This document shows, one piece after another, positions 25,030-35,953 of a stretch of DNA of 64,000 nucleotides. Under the pieces are notes generated by a model that was not told where the DNA came from, made no database searches, and was given only the letters and a program-made list of their open reading frames with translations. The position numbers were made by a program, and so were the translations under genes. How positions within the stretch are numbered: the first letter of the stretch is position 1; the number at the start of each line of letters is the position of its first letter. The DNA comes from an uncultured Spirochaetia bacterium. GTDB lineage: Bacteria > Spirochaetota > Spirochaetia > CAKZLE01. The DNA lies in contig CAKZLE010000023.1 in the NCBI GenBank assembly GCA_937125225.1, positions 62,001 to 126,000 of the forward strand, read 5' to 3'.

Positions 25030-25734
25030 CTAGTTTCTCCGTCCGAATATTCGTAGGAGATATAAGAAGATATTGATGAAATCCAGATAGAGTTTCAATG
25101 CACCGAGGATCGAGAGTTTTACATAGGTCTCCTCATCCATAGAGGCTCCATAAGATTCATTCCAGCTTTTGATCTTCTGAGTATCCCAGGCGGTGAGTCC
25201 TAAGAACACGAGTACTGCCGCATAGGAGATCAGATAGTAGGTGGTGGCACTGCCGATGAAGATATTGATCACACTCGCGATGATGATACCCCAAAGCCCC
25301 ATCATCAGATACTGCCCCATCCCATCAAGGGATCGCTTGGTAGTCATACCATACAGACTCATACCCGCGAAGGCCGCTGCAGTGGTGAAGAAGGCATTCG
25401 AGATCGTAAGGCCCGTATAAGCAAGGAATACACTCGAGAGTACTACTCCATTGATCGCCGCATACCCGATGAAAGAGAAGACTGCCGTCTGAGCACTCAT
25501 CTTCTCGAGTCTAGATGATATATAGATGACCAACCCCAGTTCTGCAAAGATCAGAAGGAGGAACACCCCAGGCGTCCCGAATATAGCATTCAAAAGGGTC
25601 GGAGACGATGCCACGAAATAGGCGACCACTCCGGTAAGAGCGAGCCCTCCGGTCATCCAGAGATAGACGTTTCGCAGGAGACTTCGCTCTCGAACGATCG
25701 GATTATGTAGTATCTGTTCACGTGTGTTAGCCAT
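25030..25734 (-). CDS. Bax inhibitor-1 / YccA family membrane protein
   Basis: A 234-residue protein with seven hydrophobic segments. After the N-terminal RNVYLWMTGGLALTGVVAYF it shows GLTAWDTQKIK and the C-terminal LGALKLYLDFINIFLYLLRI, all typical of the UPF0005/BI-1 family (YbhL, YccA). Bacterial members act as pH-sensitive calcium leak channels or regulate membrane proteases such as FtsH. GGAGG lies eight bases before the ATG. It is a single gene between the chromate transporter pair and the GDPD gene. Confidence 0.93.
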   Translation of the reverse strand: MANTREQILHNPIVRERSLLRNVYLWMTGGLALTGVVAYFVASSPTLLNAIFGTPGVFLLLIFAELGLVIYISSRLEKMSAQTAVFSFIGYAAINGVVLSSVFLAYTGLTISNAFFTTAAAFAGMSLYGMTTKRSLDGMGQYLMMGLWGIIIASVINIFIGSATTYYLISYAAVLVFLGLTAWDTQKIKSWNESYGASMDEETYVKLSILGALKLYLDFINIFLYLLRIFGRRN

Positions 25735-25791
25735 GGCTGAACCTCCATATGGGTAATTCTAGTAATAACATCTCTCTAGATGAAGAAAAAA

Positions 25792-27222
25792 TCAATCACT
25801 TTCTGATACTTTCTTGAAATATCCTGGGTGATCAGCCCCATCATGGGAGATTCCGAATATCGTATCTTTGAAATCCCAGAAGAGAATATCGACCCCTAGC
25901 TTCTCTGAGAGCACTACGGCCCTGTCATAGTATTCATGATAATCGGTAGTCAACATGATGTAATCTGGTTCATAGAGCTCAACGACTCGAGTGAGCTCAG
26001 CCTCAAAGAGCGGATAGATGAAACCGGTATAGAGCATGAAAGGAAGAAGTTCGGGTGCATTAAGATAACAGAGCCCCCAACTCTCATTCTCGTTGACCAT
26101 CTCTTTCAGTAGATCGGCTTTATCATAGTAGAGGGTCATATAACTCAGAGGTGTACTATCAGAGAACTCTGCCCGTACCCTTGAGAGGAACCTCTCCATA
26201 GCCTCTGGTCCCTCTCCGATGAGTTTCACCTCAAGCATGACTCCACCTCTATCGGAGAAGTCCTTCACCTCATCAGCGACCTCTTCGAGAGTGAGAACCG
26301 GTTCACCAGCATATTCTCTATTGTAGAACGAGCCCATATCGATCTCTTTTATCTCCTCTAGGGTGAGATCTTTGATCGATTCGAGTCTTCCGGCATATCT
26401 GAGAAAGTTCAGATCATGGACTGCCACATATTCTCCATCGGCTGTGATGTTCATATCAGTCTCGATGAATGAGATTTCATCTCGGCCCAATGCATAGGAG
26501 AATGCTGGGGCGGTATTTTCCGGTGCATGAAGCATACTGCCCCGATGGGCGCCTACATAATCCCAATCCAGATCTGCAGCCTTATCTACCGGGGGATCGT
26601 AATGAGACAACCCGAAGGCCAAAGATATTCTCATATCATCTTCTAGAGAACAACGAAGACTCCATGTCTCCTTGATGCGATAATCCAACGTCACGCTCCA
26701 ATCAAGTAGTTCTCCCTCCTCGATACCATAGACTGTCTCTCCATGCACAGAGACATCCTTCATCGAGTAGCTCAGAGAGTTCTGAAGTCGCATACTGTCC
26801 TCATAGAAACGAAATCCATGGGAGAGGTTATAGAAACGCGATCCGATAGTGATGAACTTATCAATGGAGAGGTCACCGAACAGATCGATCTCAAAACCCA
26901 TGGACCCAGACTGGATAAGAGCCACTTCGCTATAATCATTAAAGAAGCCTACCTGCATATCAGTCCCTAGTCCCAGAAAGAACGGTGTCGGTCGATGCAG
27001 AGGGAGCCCTGTCATTATGGAGAGGGTCCCAGGATGAATATCTATGATGAAGGGAAAATCTCCTGTGAAGATATCATAGTAGAGCTCTCCACTCTGGTTG
27101 CTCCCATCATAAGTAAGACCGGTAAATACATATTTCTCCTGAGATGTCCATCCCAAGTCATAGGAGAACAAGGAAGAAATCGATATAAGGAGGATACTGA
27201 GTATTAGGAAGGACTTTTTCAC
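25792..27222 (-). CDS. Glycerophosphodiester phosphodiesterase with an N-terminal beta-rich domain
   Basis: The GTG at 27222 is chosen as start because GGAG lies seven bases upstream and a signal peptide (KKSFLILSILLISISSLFSYD) begins there. The mature protein has about 195 residues of alternating polar/aromatic strands (WTSQEKYVFTGLTYDG, FFLGLGTDMQVGFF, WSVTLDYRIKETWSLRC), which look like membrane beta-strands. A GDPD domain follows: VGAHRGSMLHAPENTAPAF, FIETDMNITADGEYVAVHD and GGVMLEVKLI. GDPDs hydrolyse glycerophosphodiesters to glycerol-3-phosphate. The combination suggests an envelope or outer-membrane-attached enzyme (inference). Confidence 0.82.
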   Translation of the reverse strand: MKKSFLILSILLISISSLFSYDLGWTSQEKYVFTGLTYDGSNQSGELYYDIFTGDFPFIIDIHPGTLSIMTGLPLHRPTPFFLGLGTDMQVGFFNDYSEVALIQSGSMGFEIDLFGDLSIDKFITIGSRFYNLSHGFRFYEDSMRLQNSLSYSMKDVSVHGETVYGIEEGELLDWSVTLDYRIKETWSLRCSLEDDMRISLAFGLSHYDPPVDKAADLDWDYVGAHRGSMLHAPENTAPAFSYALGRDEISFIETDMNITADGEYVAVHDLNFLRYAGRLESIKDLTLEEIKEIDMGSFYNREYAGEPVLTLEEVADEVKDFSDRGGVMLEVKLIGEGPEAMERFLSRVRAEFSDSTPLSYMTLYYDKADLLKEMVNENESWGLCYLNAPELLPFMLYTGFIYPLFEAELTRVVELYEPDYIMLTTDYHEYYDRAVVLSEKLGVDILFWDFKDTIFGISHDGADHPGYFKKVSESD

Positions 27223-27310
27223 AAGCTGACTCCATGGCAAGGTATATACTATACAATTGATGTCAGGCATTCTTTCAGGTATCAATGTAAATTTCAAGTA
27301 GAGTTGATGC

Positions 27311-27339
27311 TTCTACTTTTCGGATTCATAGACTATAAT
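27311..27339 (+). promoter_or_regulatory. Probable promoter of rarA, leaderless type
   Basis: TATAAT at 27334-27339 is followed by seven bases and the ATG at 27347, with TTCTAC at 27311-27316 as a weak -35 box (17-base spacer). No Shine-Dalgarno sequence precedes the ATG, so transcription should begin at or one base before the start codon. Confidence 0.5.
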
Positions 27340-27346
27340 CAACATT

Positions 27347-29530
27347 ATGGACCTATTCTCATCTTCAACACAGCAGGATCATCAACCCTTAGCCTATCGA
27401 ATGCGCCCAAGACATCTCGATGAATACATGGGTCAAGATCACATAATCGGTACTGGGAGACTCCTCAGACGAGCTATTCAGGCAGATCAACTATCCTCGG
27501 TCATCTTTTATGGCCCCCCTGGGACTGGAAAGACTACTTTAGCTAGGGTCATCGCTAATACGACGAAAAGCCACTTTTCCACTCTGAATGCAGTATTATC
27601 CGGGGTAAAACAGCTCAGAGAAGAGATCGAAGAGGCAAAGAACAGACTCGATTATTACCATAAGAAGACTATTCTCTTTATCGATGAGGTCCACAGATGG
27701 AACAAATCACAGCAGGATGCCCTTCTCCCCTGGGTTGAGAATGGTACGGTAGTCCTTATCGGTGCAACTACTGAGAATCCCTATTTCGAAGTCAATGCAG
27801 CCTTGGTGAGTCGGAGTCGTATCTTCCAACTGACCAGGCTTACTGAATCAGATCTTGCAGATATAGCACAGCAGACTCTAAAAGATACTGAAAGAGGTTA
27901 TGGCTCATATGAAATCAGTTTCAGTGATGGTGCCTTGGAGCATATCATCGATATCGCCAATGGTGATGCCAGATCCCTACTCAATGCACTAGAACTCGCC
28001 GTTGAGACAACTCCATCTGCGTTCCCGCCCCCTGAAGGTGAGAAGATCCTCATCTCCCGAGAGATAGCAGAGGAGAGTATACAGAAGAAGGTAGTCCTCT
28101 ATGATAAAGAGGGTGATTATCATTTTGATGTCATCAGTGCCTTCATCAAGTCAGTTCGAGGGTCAGACCCTGATGCAGTTCTCTACTGGATGGCAAAGAT
28201 GATAAAGGCTGGAGAAGACCCGAAATATATCTTCAGGAGGATGCTCATCTCGGCATCAGAGGATATAGGGCTCGCCGACCCACAGGCTTTGGGGGTCGTC
28301 ACCGCAGCAGCAGATGCCTATGACCGAGTAGGGATGCCAGAGGGACGCTTTCATCTGACACAGGCAGCACTCTACCTCGCCACAGCTCCGAAGTCGAACA
28401 GTGCATTGGGATTCTTCTCAGCACTTAAGCATCTTGAATTAGAGTCTTCTGAAGATGTCCCTAACCACCTGAAAGACAGTTCTCGAGATAAAGAGGGTTT
28501 CGGACACGGAAAAGGTTACCAATATCCGCATGCCTATAAGGACCATTGGGTCGCACAGCAATATCTCCCCAATGGGATTCAGGGATCAGTCTTCTATGAC
28601 CCCTCTGAACAGGGGTATGAACATACGATCAGAGAACTTGTCCAACAGCGCAGAGAGGCTCAACTCGATGCAGCCGTGAAGGAACCATTCCCTGAGATAC
28701 TCACCTTCTCTCCTCCTGATACCCAAAGAGACCATTGGCTGCAGCGACTCATAACCTCGAGAGGTGATACATTTGCCTCCATACGAGGGAGACTCTTCTC
28801 TCCATTAAAACTCGTGCGTCATGATAGAGTCCTCATCTTCGAGCTCGGAAGAGGTATGCTTACTTGGGAGGCCTGCAGACAGACTCCTGAGGGAGGGGTC
28901 ACCGCGGTCACCACTGAGAAAAGGCTTTCTGAAGAACTCGAAGAGTATGCAAAAGGTCTGATCCCCGTAGACAGACCTGAGATCATTCAACTTCCCTCGT
29001 TAAAGGACTTTCGAGCCTCCTCTGTCAAGGGAAGCTTTGAAGCTGTGATTGGTCAGAATATCTTCACTAAGATCGAAGATCAGAAGAAGATGGCTGACCA
29101 ACTGTTTACGATCGCAAAGCACCTTTCCCTGTGTGAGATCATCCCGAGTCGTTGCCAGAGACTTTCTGAACTCTGTGACGATCCTGAGAGAAAGATGCTA
29201 CTCGAAGAGGCAGAACTCACCATCTATGGGGTAAAAGACAGTCCTTTGATGAGGATCACTGAAAAATTTCTCACTGATTTATTGGAGAAGACCGGCTTTG
29301 AGCAGATGAGGAGTGAGACAATCAAACTTTTTGAGAAACGACTTATCACAGAGGCCGATATAACAAAATGGTGTGAGAATACCTATGCGCCTGTGGTCCC
29401 CTTCGAAAAACTCGATATCCTGGAACAGACGAGACAATCCTTAGTTAAATCCTATGCAGATAAGGTCATAGATTGGCGGATCTCTCTTTGCTTTATCACC
29501 GCCGAAAAAAGAATAGATAAGAAAAATTGA
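27347..29530 (+). CDS. rarA: RarA (MgsA) AAA+ ATPase fused to an extra C-terminal domain
   Basis: The 727-residue protein is far longer than ordinary RarA (about 430-450). Residues 1 to ~435 form Rar[23 protein letters not shown], Walker [13 protein letters not shown], Walker [10 protein letters not shown], sensor [12 protein letters not shown] and the C-terminal [18 protein letters not shown]. Residues ~445-727 form an added domain with ...[17 protein letters not shown]... and VIGQNIFT, resembling a degenerate SAM-methyltransferase fold. Similar RarA fusions of about 730 residues are known from cyanobacteria. RarA acts at stalled replication forks; the role of the extra domain is unknown. 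Confidence 0.92.
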   Translation: MDLFSSSTQQDHQPLAYRMRPRHLDEYMGQDHIIGTGRLLRRAIQADQLSSVIFYGPPGTGKTTLARVIANTTKSHFSTLNAVLSGVKQLREEIEEAKNRLDYYHKKTILFIDEVHRWNKSQQDALLPWVENGTVVLIGATTENPYFEVNAALVSRSRIFQLTRLTESDLADIAQQTLKDTERGYGSYEISFSDGALEHIIDIANGDARSLLNALELAVETTPSAFPPPEGEKILISREIAEESIQKKVVLYDKEGDYHFDVISAFIKSVRGSDPDAVLYWMAKMIKAGEDPKYIFRRMLISASEDIGLADPQALGVVTAAADAYDRVGMPEGRFHLTQAALYLATAPKSNSALGFFSALKHLELESSEDVPNHLKDSSRDKEGFGHGKGYQYPHAYKDHWVAQQYLPNGIQGSVFYDPSEQGYEHTIRELVQQRREAQLDAAVKEPFPEILTFSPPDTQRDHWLQRLITSRGDTFASIRGRLFSPLKLVRHDRVLIFELGRGMLTWEACRQTPEGGVTAVTTEKRLSEELEEYAKGLIPVDRPEIIQLPSLKDFRASSVKGSFEAVIGQNIFTKIEDQKKMADQLFTIAKHLSLCEIIPSRCQRLSELCDDPERKMLLEEAELTIYGVKDSPLMRITEKFLTDLLEKTGFEQMRSETIKLFEKRLITEADITKWCENTYAPVVPFEKLDILEQTRQSLVKSYADKVIDWRISLCFITAEKRIDKKN

Positions 29531-29558
29531 TTTGGTCACAGATCATTCCCAGAAGGTA

Positions 29559-29587
29559 TTGACAAAAAATGCTTTTTATTACAAAGT
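29559..29587 (+). promoter_or_regulatory. Putative promoter of the tRNA operon
   Basis: TTGACA at 29559-29564 lies 60 bases before tRNA-His. The -10 region at 17 bases is CAAAGT (29582-29587), a weak match. Confidence 0.45.
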
Positions 29588-29624
29588 ACACATCGTTCGC
29601 AAGAACAAATGAATGATGTCACAT

Positions 29625-29697
29625 GGTGGATGTAGTTCAATGGTAGAGCACCAGATTGTGGTTCTGGTTGTTGCGGGTTCAAGTCCCGTCATCCACC
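29625..29697 (+). tRNA. tRNA-His (anticodon GTG)
   Basis: The cloverleaf is complete: acceptor GTGGATG/CATCCAC with the extra 5' G (29625) facing C73, anticodon loop TTGTGGT, T-loop TTCAAGT. CCA is not encoded. First of five tRNA genes. Confidence 0.97.
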
Positions 29698-29747
29698 CTC
29701 CTTTGACATTTATTTATCGATGTGCTAACATCGAAAAACGCTTAAAT

Positions 29748-29821
<74 letters not shown>

Positions 29822-29830
29822 ATGACTTTA

Positions 29831-29903
29831 GGGCCGTTAGCTCAGCTGGGAGAGCAGCAGACTCTTAATCTGCGGGTCGAAGGTTCGATCCCTTCACGGC
29901 TCA
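29831..29903 (+). tRNA. tRNA-Lys (anticodon CTT)
   Basis: The acceptor GGGCCGT pairs with ACGGCTC, the anticodon stem-loop is GCAGA-CTCTTAA-TCTGC, and the T-loop is TTCGATC. CCA is not encoded. Confidence 0.96.
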
Positions 29904-29950
29904 TTAGTTCGATTTTGTTGAAAAACAGTATTGAACTGTGTTATATCACT

Positions 29951-30031
29951 GCGAGAGTGGTGAAATTGGCAGACACGCTAGATTTAGGATCTAGTGCCTA
30001 TGGCGTAAGGGTTCAAGTCCCTTCTCTCGCA
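29951..30031 (+). tRNA. tRNA-Leu (anticodon TAG)
   Basis: A class II tRNA with a variable arm: acceptor GCGAGAG/CTCTCGC, anticodon loop TTTAGGA inside CTAGA/TCTAG, T-loop TTCAAGT. CCA is not encoded. Confidence 0.96.
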
Positions 30032-30081
30032 TGAGGGTCTTCATCCATGAAGAAGTTGATCCTTTGCACCGCGTTTTAAAC

Positions 30082-30153
30082 GCGAGAGTAGCTCAGTGGT
30101 AGAGCTCCACCTTGCCAAGGTGGATGTCGCGGGTTCAAATCCCGTCTCTCGCT
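30082..30153 (+). tRNA. tRNA-Gly (anticodon GCC)
   Basis: The acceptor GCGAGAG pairs with CTCTCGC, the anticodon loop is TTGCCAA in CCACC/GGTGG, and the T-loop is TTCAAAT. CCA is not encoded. Last of the five clustered tRNA genes. Confidence 0.97.
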
Positions 30154-30154
30154 C

Positions 30155-30187
30155 AAAAAGGCGATCCAATTTTGGGTCGCCTTTTTT
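30155..30187 (+). terminator. Rho-independent terminator of the tRNA cluster
   Basis: AAAAAGGCGA-CC pairs with GG-TCGCCTTTTT around an AATTTT loop, ending in a run of six T, immediately after tRNA-Gly. Confidence 0.9.
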
Positions 30188-30299
30188 ATTATGCATTTCG
30201 AACGATTTATACCATGTCGTGTGGTTACTATAGTCGTTGCTTAGTATCTTTAGTATACTAGATAAGAGATAGAGTTTATTTATTGGAAAGAGGTTGAAA

Positions 30300-31640
30300 A
30301 TGGTAGCCGACAAGAAGATTAAAGAGCTGGAAAAATCAGCAGTAGAGATGACTGTGACCATAGCTCAGAAGACTGTTTCAGAAGAGTATGACAAAGTAGT
30401 GAAGAAGTATCAGAAGACTCTTCAAGTCAAGGGATTCAGAAAAGGGAAAGCCCCTATTGCAATCCTCGAGAAGAAATATGGAGAGGCCTTCAAAGAAGAG
30501 TCCATGTACGGTATGATCGAAGGATCTATTGAAGAAGTACTCAAAGATATTGAAGATCAGTACAAACCACTCCCCTACAGCCAGCCAAAACTGGTTGATG
30601 AAGAGAACATCTCATGCACTGTCGATGCAGATTTTTCTTTTGCGGTATCATATGATGTATACCCTAAATTTGAAGTCCCCAACTACACAGGTCACAATAT
30701 TACGATCCCAAGCGTGAGTGTCGATGACGAAGTGGTGGCCGAAGAACTCAAGAAACTTCAGGAACAGAATTCGATGGTCATCGATAAGACTGGTGCAATC
30801 GAGAAAGACGATATCGTCACAATCGATTATTCAGAGCTCGATGAAGAGGGTGCAGTAATCGAAGGTTCACCAAGAGAGGATTTCGTATTCACTGTTGGAA
30901 CCGGATATAACTTCTACAAGCTTGATGATGATATCCTCGGTATGGTCAAAGATGAAGAGAAAGTCATTGAAAAGAGCTTCGGAGAGGATCATGACATCCC
31001 TGAATATGTAGGAAAGACCGTCAAAATAAAAGTATCAGTGAAAGCTGTGAAAGTCCGCGACCTTCCTGAACTCGATGATGAGTTCGCACAGGATGTCAGT
31101 GATGACTATAAGACTCTTGATGATCTCAAGAAGGCAACTAATGAGAAACTCACAGAGACCCTCGACCAGAAACTGAGAAGTATCAAGGCCGAGAGACTCT
31201 ATGATGCTCTTCTAGAAGATTTCACTGTAGAAATCCCAGAATCAATGGTCCAGGCTGAATTGGAGAACTCATGGAGAAACTTTGCTCAACAATCAGGAAT
31301 GGCTGAACAGCAGTTACTCGATATCCTAGCCTACCAGGAAAAAGGAAAGGCTGATCTGCTCGAAGAGTGGAGACCACAGGCTCTGAAGAGTATCCGTGTT
31401 CAGATGATCCTTGAGAAGGCTGGAGAAGAAGAGAAAGTCGAGGTTACCGATGAGGATATCGCTGACTTGATGCCACAGCTCGAGGGAATTGAGAACAAAG
31501 AACAGAGAGAATATTATACCTACCTCATGAAAGAGGAAAAGAAAAGTCAGAAAGTTGTTGACCTCTTGCTGGAAAAGAACGAATTTACAGCTGGAGATGC
31601 AGTGACTTATACTGATCTTATGCAGAATAAATTAGACTAA
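30300..31640 (+). CDS. tig: Trigger factor (ribosome-associated chaperone and PPIase)
   Basis: At 446 residues it shows the family order: a ribosome-binding tail with QVKGFRKGKAPIAILEKKYGEA (signature GFRxGKxP), a PPIase domain with DIVTIDYSELDEEG and FVFTVGTGYNF, and a C-terminal helical chaperone domain. It folds nascent proteins at the ribosome exit. ATG 30300 follows AGAGG. It heads the tig-clpP-clpX-lon protein quality-control cluster. Confidence 0.97.
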   Translation: MVADKKIKELEKSAVEMTVTIAQKTVSEEYDKVVKKYQKTLQVKGFRKGKAPIAILEKKYGEAFKEESMYGMIEGSIEEVLKDIEDQYKPLPYSQPKLVDEENISCTVDADFSFAVSYDVYPKFEVPNYTGHNITIPSVSVDDEVVAEELKKLQEQNSMVIDKTGAIEKDDIVTIDYSELDEEGAVIEGSPREDFVFTVGTGYNFYKLDDDILGMVKDEEKVIEKSFGEDHDIPEYVGKTVKIKVSVKAVKVRDLPELDDEFAQDVSDDYKTLDDLKKATNEKLTETLDQKLRSIKAERLYDALLEDFTVEIPESMVQAELENSWRNFAQQSGMAEQQLLDILAYQEKGKADLLEEWRPQALKSIRVQMILEKAGEEEKVEVTDEDIADLMPQLEGIENKEQREYYTYLMKEEKKSQKVVDLLLEKNEFTAGDAVTYTDLMQNKLD

Positions 31641-31655
31641 CTTCGGAGGAACCGC

Positions 31656-32261
31656 ATGCGATTTGGTATGGAAAAGATGAATACCCTAGTACCCATGGTA
31701 GTTGAGCAGACAGGTATTGGAGAGAGATCCTATGATATCTTTTCACGACTGTTAAAAGAGAGAATCATCTTTTTAGATGGTGAGATCAATGATGCTACGG
31801 CTGATTTAGTTGTTGCTCAACTCCTATTCCTTGAGTCTCAGGACCCAGAAAGGGATATCAGCCTTTATATCAACTCGCCCGGTGGAAGTGTGACAGCAGG
31901 TCTTGCTATGTATGATACCATGCAGTACATCAGATCCGATGTACAGACCATCTGTCTAGGGCAGGCAGCCTCAATGGCAGCATTGATCCTAGCTAGCGGT
32001 CAGGCAGGAAAACGGTTCGCACTTCCCTCTTCAAGAGTCATGATCCATCAGCCTTGGGGTGGCGCTCAAGGTCAGGCTACAGATATTGGGATACATGCAA
32101 AGGAGATCGTCAGACTCAAACAGATGTCGATCGACTATTTTGCTCATCATACGGGTAAGACCAATGATGAGATCGCTAAGGACCTGGAAAGAGACCTGTT
32201 CCTCTCAGCTTCTGAAGCTGTAGATTATGGGTTAGTTGATAGCCTATTATCACGAAATTAG
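31656..32261 (+). CDS. clpP: ATP-dependent Clp protease proteolytic subunit
   Basis: A 201-residue serine protease. Motifs: [20 protein letters not shown] (oxyanion region), [16 protein letters not shown] (catalytic Ser), [17 protein letters not shown] (catalytic His) and an Asp in [16 protein letters not shown] precedes the start, 15 bases after tig. It forms the tetradecameric chamber fed by ClpX. Confidence 0.98.
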   Translation: MRFGMEKMNTLVPMVVEQTGIGERSYDIFSRLLKERIIFLDGEINDATADLVVAQLLFLESQDPERDISLYINSPGGSVTAGLAMYDTMQYIRSDVQTICLGQAASMAALILASGQAGKRFALPSSRVMIHQPWGGAQGQATDIGIHAKEIVRLKQMSIDYFAHHTGKTNDEIAKDLERDLFLSASEAVDYGLVDSLLSRN

Positions 32262-32282
32262 GTTAGATCATTCTATTGACTG

Positions 32283-32302
32283 AGAGATGCGGAAGCATCT
32301 CT
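32283..32302 (+). terminator. Intercistronic hairpin between clpP and clpX
   Basis: AGAGATGC pairs perfectly with GCATCTCT around a GGAA loop. It is followed by TTGTTCTT rather than a clean T-run, so it may only attenuate transcription or protect the clpP mRNA end. Confidence 0.5.
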
Positions 32303-32324
32303 TGTTCTTATTAAAGAGGTTGTA

Positions 32325-33563
32325 ATGGGAAAAAACAAATCTACACAGAAGACCTGTTCTTTTTGCGGTAAAAGCTCTGAGATGGTCGAAAGACTTATAG
32401 CTGGTCCTGGTGTGTTCATCTGTAACGAATGTGTACAGGTATGTAATACCATCATCAAAGAGGAAGATTCCATCACTGATGAGGAATTCCTCGATGAAGT
32501 ACCAAAACCTAAAGAGATAAAAGCGTACCTGGATAACTATGTTGTCGGTCAGGATCAGGCTAAAAAGACTCTTTCTGTTGCCGTCTATAACCACTATAAA
32601 CGAGTAGTCCATCAGGACCGGGTAGAGGATGATGTAGAGCTCGAGAAATCGAATGTTCTCTTGATCGGACCTACCGGTACCGGTAAGACCCTGCTTGCAA
32701 GAACTCTAGCAAGGAAACTCAAAGTACCCTTTGCTATTGCAGATGCTACGACTTTAACTGAAGCCGGCTATGTCGGTGAAGATGTTGAGAATATCCTATT
32801 GAAACTCATTCAGAATGCAGGAAACAATATCTCTTCAGCTGAGAAGGGAATCATATTCATAGATGAGATCGATAAGATTGCTCGTAAGACTGAGAATGTC
32901 TCTATCACAAGAGATGTATCAGGAGAAGGTGTCCAGCAGGCATTGCTGAAGATCATTGAAGGGACTGTTGCCTCAGTACCACCGCAGGGTGGGCGAAAAC
33001 ATCCGAATCAGGAGATGCTCAAAATAGATACGAGTAATATACTATTCATCTGTGGTGGAGCTTTCGTTGGCCTTGATAAGGTGATCGAATCACGTGTGAG
33101 TAAACACCCCTTGGGCTTCGGCGCTGATATCAAGATGACCTCAGAGAAAGACCTTGCATCTCTCTATTCTAAATTGCATCCGGAAGACTTGATCAAATTC
33201 GGTCTCATACCTGAGTTCATCGGTAGACTTCCCATCCATGTATCACTTGCGCATCTCGAGAGAGAAGATCTGATGAGGATCATCACCGAGCCACGGAACT
33301 CTGTTATTAAGCAGTATCAAGCTTCGATGAAACTTGATGACGTGGCACTCCTCTTCGAAGAGGGAGCAGTCGAAGCGATAGCTGAGAAGGCAATCGAACA
33401 GAAGACTGGTGCTCGAGGTCTACGTTCTATCGTTGAAAATCTCATGACAGATATCATGTTTGAGATTCCATCAATTGAAGGTGACAAAGAGGTGATCATC
33501 ACAAGAAGCGTTGTTGAAGAAGATGAGAAGCCAAAGGTGACACCTAAAAAAATATCCGCATGA
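32325..33563 (+). CDS. clpX: ATP-dependent Clp protease ATPase subunit ClpX
   Basis: This 412-residue protein has an N-terminal zinc domain (CSFCGKSS...CNECVQVC), Walker [37 protein letters not shown] (pore loop YVG), Walker [14 protein letters not shown], and the IGF-type loop region LGFGADI. It unfolds substrates and passes them to ClpP. AGAGG precedes the ATG. Its stop overlaps the lon start (ATGA). Confidence 0.98.
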   Translation: MGKNKSTQKTCSFCGKSSEMVERLIAGPGVFICNECVQVCNTIIKEEDSITDEEFLDEVPKPKEIKAYLDNYVVGQDQAKKTLSVAVYNHYKRVVHQDRVEDDVELEKSNVLLIGPTGTGKTLLARTLARKLKVPFAIADATTLTEAGYVGEDVENILLKLIQNAGNNISSAEKGIIFIDEIDKIARKTENVSITRDVSGEGVQQALLKIIEGTVASVPPQGGRKHPNQEMLKIDTSNILFICGGAFVGLDKVIESRVSKHPLGFGADIKMTSEKDLASLYSKLHPEDLIKFGLIPEFIGRLPIHVSLAHLEREDLMRIITEPRNSVIKQYQASMKLDDVALLFEEGAVEAIAEKAIEQKTGARGLRSIVENLMTDIMFEIPSIEGDKEVIITRSVVEEDEKPKVTPKKISA

Positions 33564-35953
33564 AAACACATGAACAACATACACATATAGACTGTATAGA
33601 GCTCCCTCTTATTTCTTCGAGGGAGCTTATTGTCTTACCCCACTCTATCGTTCCCTATGTAGCATCCACGAGTAGTTCGATCGATGCACTCACTAGAGCG
33701 ATGAAGAATGATAGATTGCTCTTCTTCGCCTATCCGAAAGAGGATATCGATGATGAGTTTCACCCTATCGGTACGGTTGTGAAAGTCCTTCAGATCTTTA
33801 AACTCAAGGATGGAACAACCAGAATGATCGGAGAGGCGCTCTACCGAGCAGAACTCTGCTCCTGCAATGAGTCCTCAACAAGGATACTCTTCGCAAGGAT
33901 CGATCCTGTCATCGACTCAAAACAGGTAGATGCGCAGATCGAACTGCTGATGCAGGCCTTATTGACCTCCTTCGACACCTATATCGCCCTACTCAAAAAG
34001 TTCCCTGAAGAGATCAAAGCGAAGATCTCAGGTGCTGAGTATGGGGATAAACTTGTTGATCTTCTTGCATCTCATGTCCCATTCAAAAAAGAACTTAAAC
34101 GAGATCTTGTTCAGAATCTTGATACAATAGACAGATTACAGCAGACTCTTGTCCTTATGGAGACTGAGATCGAGATGATCAAACTCCAAGGAACGATTCA
34201 ACAGAGAGTGAAAGAGCGTCTTGAAAAGTCTCAGAAAGAGTATTTCCTCCATGAACAGATAAGACAGATCAATAAAGAGTTAGGAAGAGAGCAAGACGAA
34301 GCTGATGAGGCAGATGAACTGCTTGCTAGGATCTCTGCATTGGATCCTCCTGAGGAGGTGATCCTCAAAGCGAAAAAAGAGGCTAACCGCCTGAGAAAGC
34401 TGCAGTCAATGGCACCTGAATCAGGGGTCATCAGAACTTATTTGGAATGGCTTGCCGATATACCCTGGTCATACTCGACCGAGGACAACTATGATATACC
34501 GCGGGCCAAGAAAGTGCTAAACGAGGATCATTACAATATGATCAAGCCAAAAGAGAGGATCCTCGACTATCTTGCAGTACGAAGCATCAAACAGAGTCTG
34601 AAAGGTCCAATACTCTGTCTTGTGGGTCCTCCAGGAACCGGAAAGACCTCTTTGGGAAAATCCATTGCAAAGACCATGGGACGTGAGCTTGTGCGAATAT
34701 CTTTGGGCGGAGTTCGTGATGAGGCTGAGATCAGAGGTCACAGGAAGACCTATGTTGGAGCACTACCGGGAAAGATCATCCAATCGATGAAGAAGGCCGG
34801 AACGAGTAATCCAGTATTCCTCCTCGATGAGATCGATAAGATGAGTTCAGACTTCAGAGGAGATCCCTCCTCTGCGATGCTCGAGGTTCTAGACCCTGAG
34901 CAGAACTATAGTTTCAACGACCACTATCTTGAAGTTCCCTATGATCTATCTCAGGTCCTGTTCATTGCAACCGCAAATTCTCTGCATACCATCCCCTCTC
35001 CCTTGAGAGATAGGATGGAGATCATTGAGATCCCTGGTTATTCAGATATTGAGAAGTTCCATATCGCTACACGCTTCCTCATTCCTAAACAGCTAGAGGA
35101 GAATGGACTCTCAAAAGCTCCAATCAGATTCAGAAGAGATGCGGTAATGAGTCTCATTCATGACTATACGATGGAATCAGGGGTAAGATCACTTGAGAGG
35201 GTCATCGGATCAGTCATTCGAAAGCTTGCACGGATCTATCTTGCAAAAGAGAAAGAGAACATCCCGCTTGAGGAGTTCACTAAGATGATCACGGCAAAGA
35301 GCCTACCTCTGTTATTGGGTAAACCGATTTATTCTGATGAACTCGTTCACAAGACTCCAGCTCCAGGGATCGCCCATGGGTTGGCATGGACAGAGATGGG
35401 AGGACGGATGCTCTCTGTAGAGACAGCCCTATTCCCAGGTTCCGGAAAGCTCATCCTTACCGGTAATCTCGGAGATGTTATGAAAGAGAGTGCAAGAATA
35501 AGTCTCTCCTATATACAGTCTCATGCGGACCTTCTCTCGATTGACCCGGAAATGATCAAGAACCATGATATTCACATCCATGTACCACAGGGTGCGATTC
35601 CTAAAGATGGACCATCAGCTGGTATCACACTTACTATAGCGCTGTATTCTGCACTGATAAAGACCCCACCAAAAGGTAATTACTCCATGACTGGAGAATT
35701 GACCCTGACCGGTAACATTTTAGCTATTGGGGGAGTAAAAGAGAAGATCCTTGCCTCCTACAGGAATGGGATCAAGAACATCCTTCTCCCTGCAAGGAAT
35801 GAGAAGGATGTTTCAGAGGATATTCCTAAGAAGGTCCTCGACGAGATCGACATAACCTATATCACCAACGTACAACAGGCCCTACAGCAACTCTTCCCAG
35901 AGTTCTGTGACGCCCAACGATGTGTTGTCTCAACAGAGGAGAAGAGAACATGA
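33560..35953 (+). CDS. lon: ATP-dependent Lon protease
   Basis: A 797-residue LonA protease with an N-terminal substrate domain ([19 protein letters not shown]...), a coiled-coil region, Walker [17 protein letters not shown], Walker [22 protein letters not shown], and a C-terminal protease domain with [11 protein letters not shown] (catalytic Ser) and [15 protein letters not shown] (catalytic Lys). It degrades misfolded and regulatory proteins in the cytoplasm. It is translationally coupled to clpX. Confidence 0.98.
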   Translation: MKTHEQHTHIDCIELPLISSRELIVLPHSIVPYVASTSSSIDALTRAMKNDRLLFFAYPKEDIDDEFHPIGTVVKVLQIFKLKDGTTRMIGEALYRAELCSCNESSTRILFARIDPVIDSKQVDAQIELLMQALLTSFDTYIALLKKFPEEIKAKISGAEYGDKLVDLLASHVPFKKELKRDLVQNLDTIDRLQQTLVLMETEIEMIKLQGTIQQRVKERLEKSQKEYFLHEQIRQINKELGREQDEADEADELLARISALDPPEEVILKAKKEANRLRKLQSMAPESGVIRTYLEWLADIPWSYSTEDNYDIPRAKKVLNEDHYNMIKPKERILDYLAVRSIKQSLKGPILCLVGPPGTGKTSLGKSIAKTMGRELVRISLGGVRDEAEIRGHRKTYVGALPGKIIQSMKKAGTSNPVFLLDEIDKMSSDFRGDPSSAMLEVLDPEQNYSFNDHYLEVPYDLSQVLFIATANSLHTIPSPLRDRMEIIEIPGYSDIEKFHIATRFLIPKQLEENGLSKAPIRFRRDAVMSLIHDYTMESGVRSLERVIGSVIRKLARIYLAKEKENIPLEEFTKMITAKSLPLLLGKPIYSDELVHKTPAPGIAHGLAWTEMGGRMLSVETALFPGSGKLILTGNLGDVMKESARISLSYIQSHADLLSIDPEMIKNHDIHIHVPQGAIPKDGPSAGITLTIALYSALIKTPPKGNYSMTGELTLTGNILAIGGVKEKILASYRNGIKNILLPARNEKDVSEDIPKKVLDEIDITYITNVQQALQQLFPEFCDAQRCVVSTEEKRT

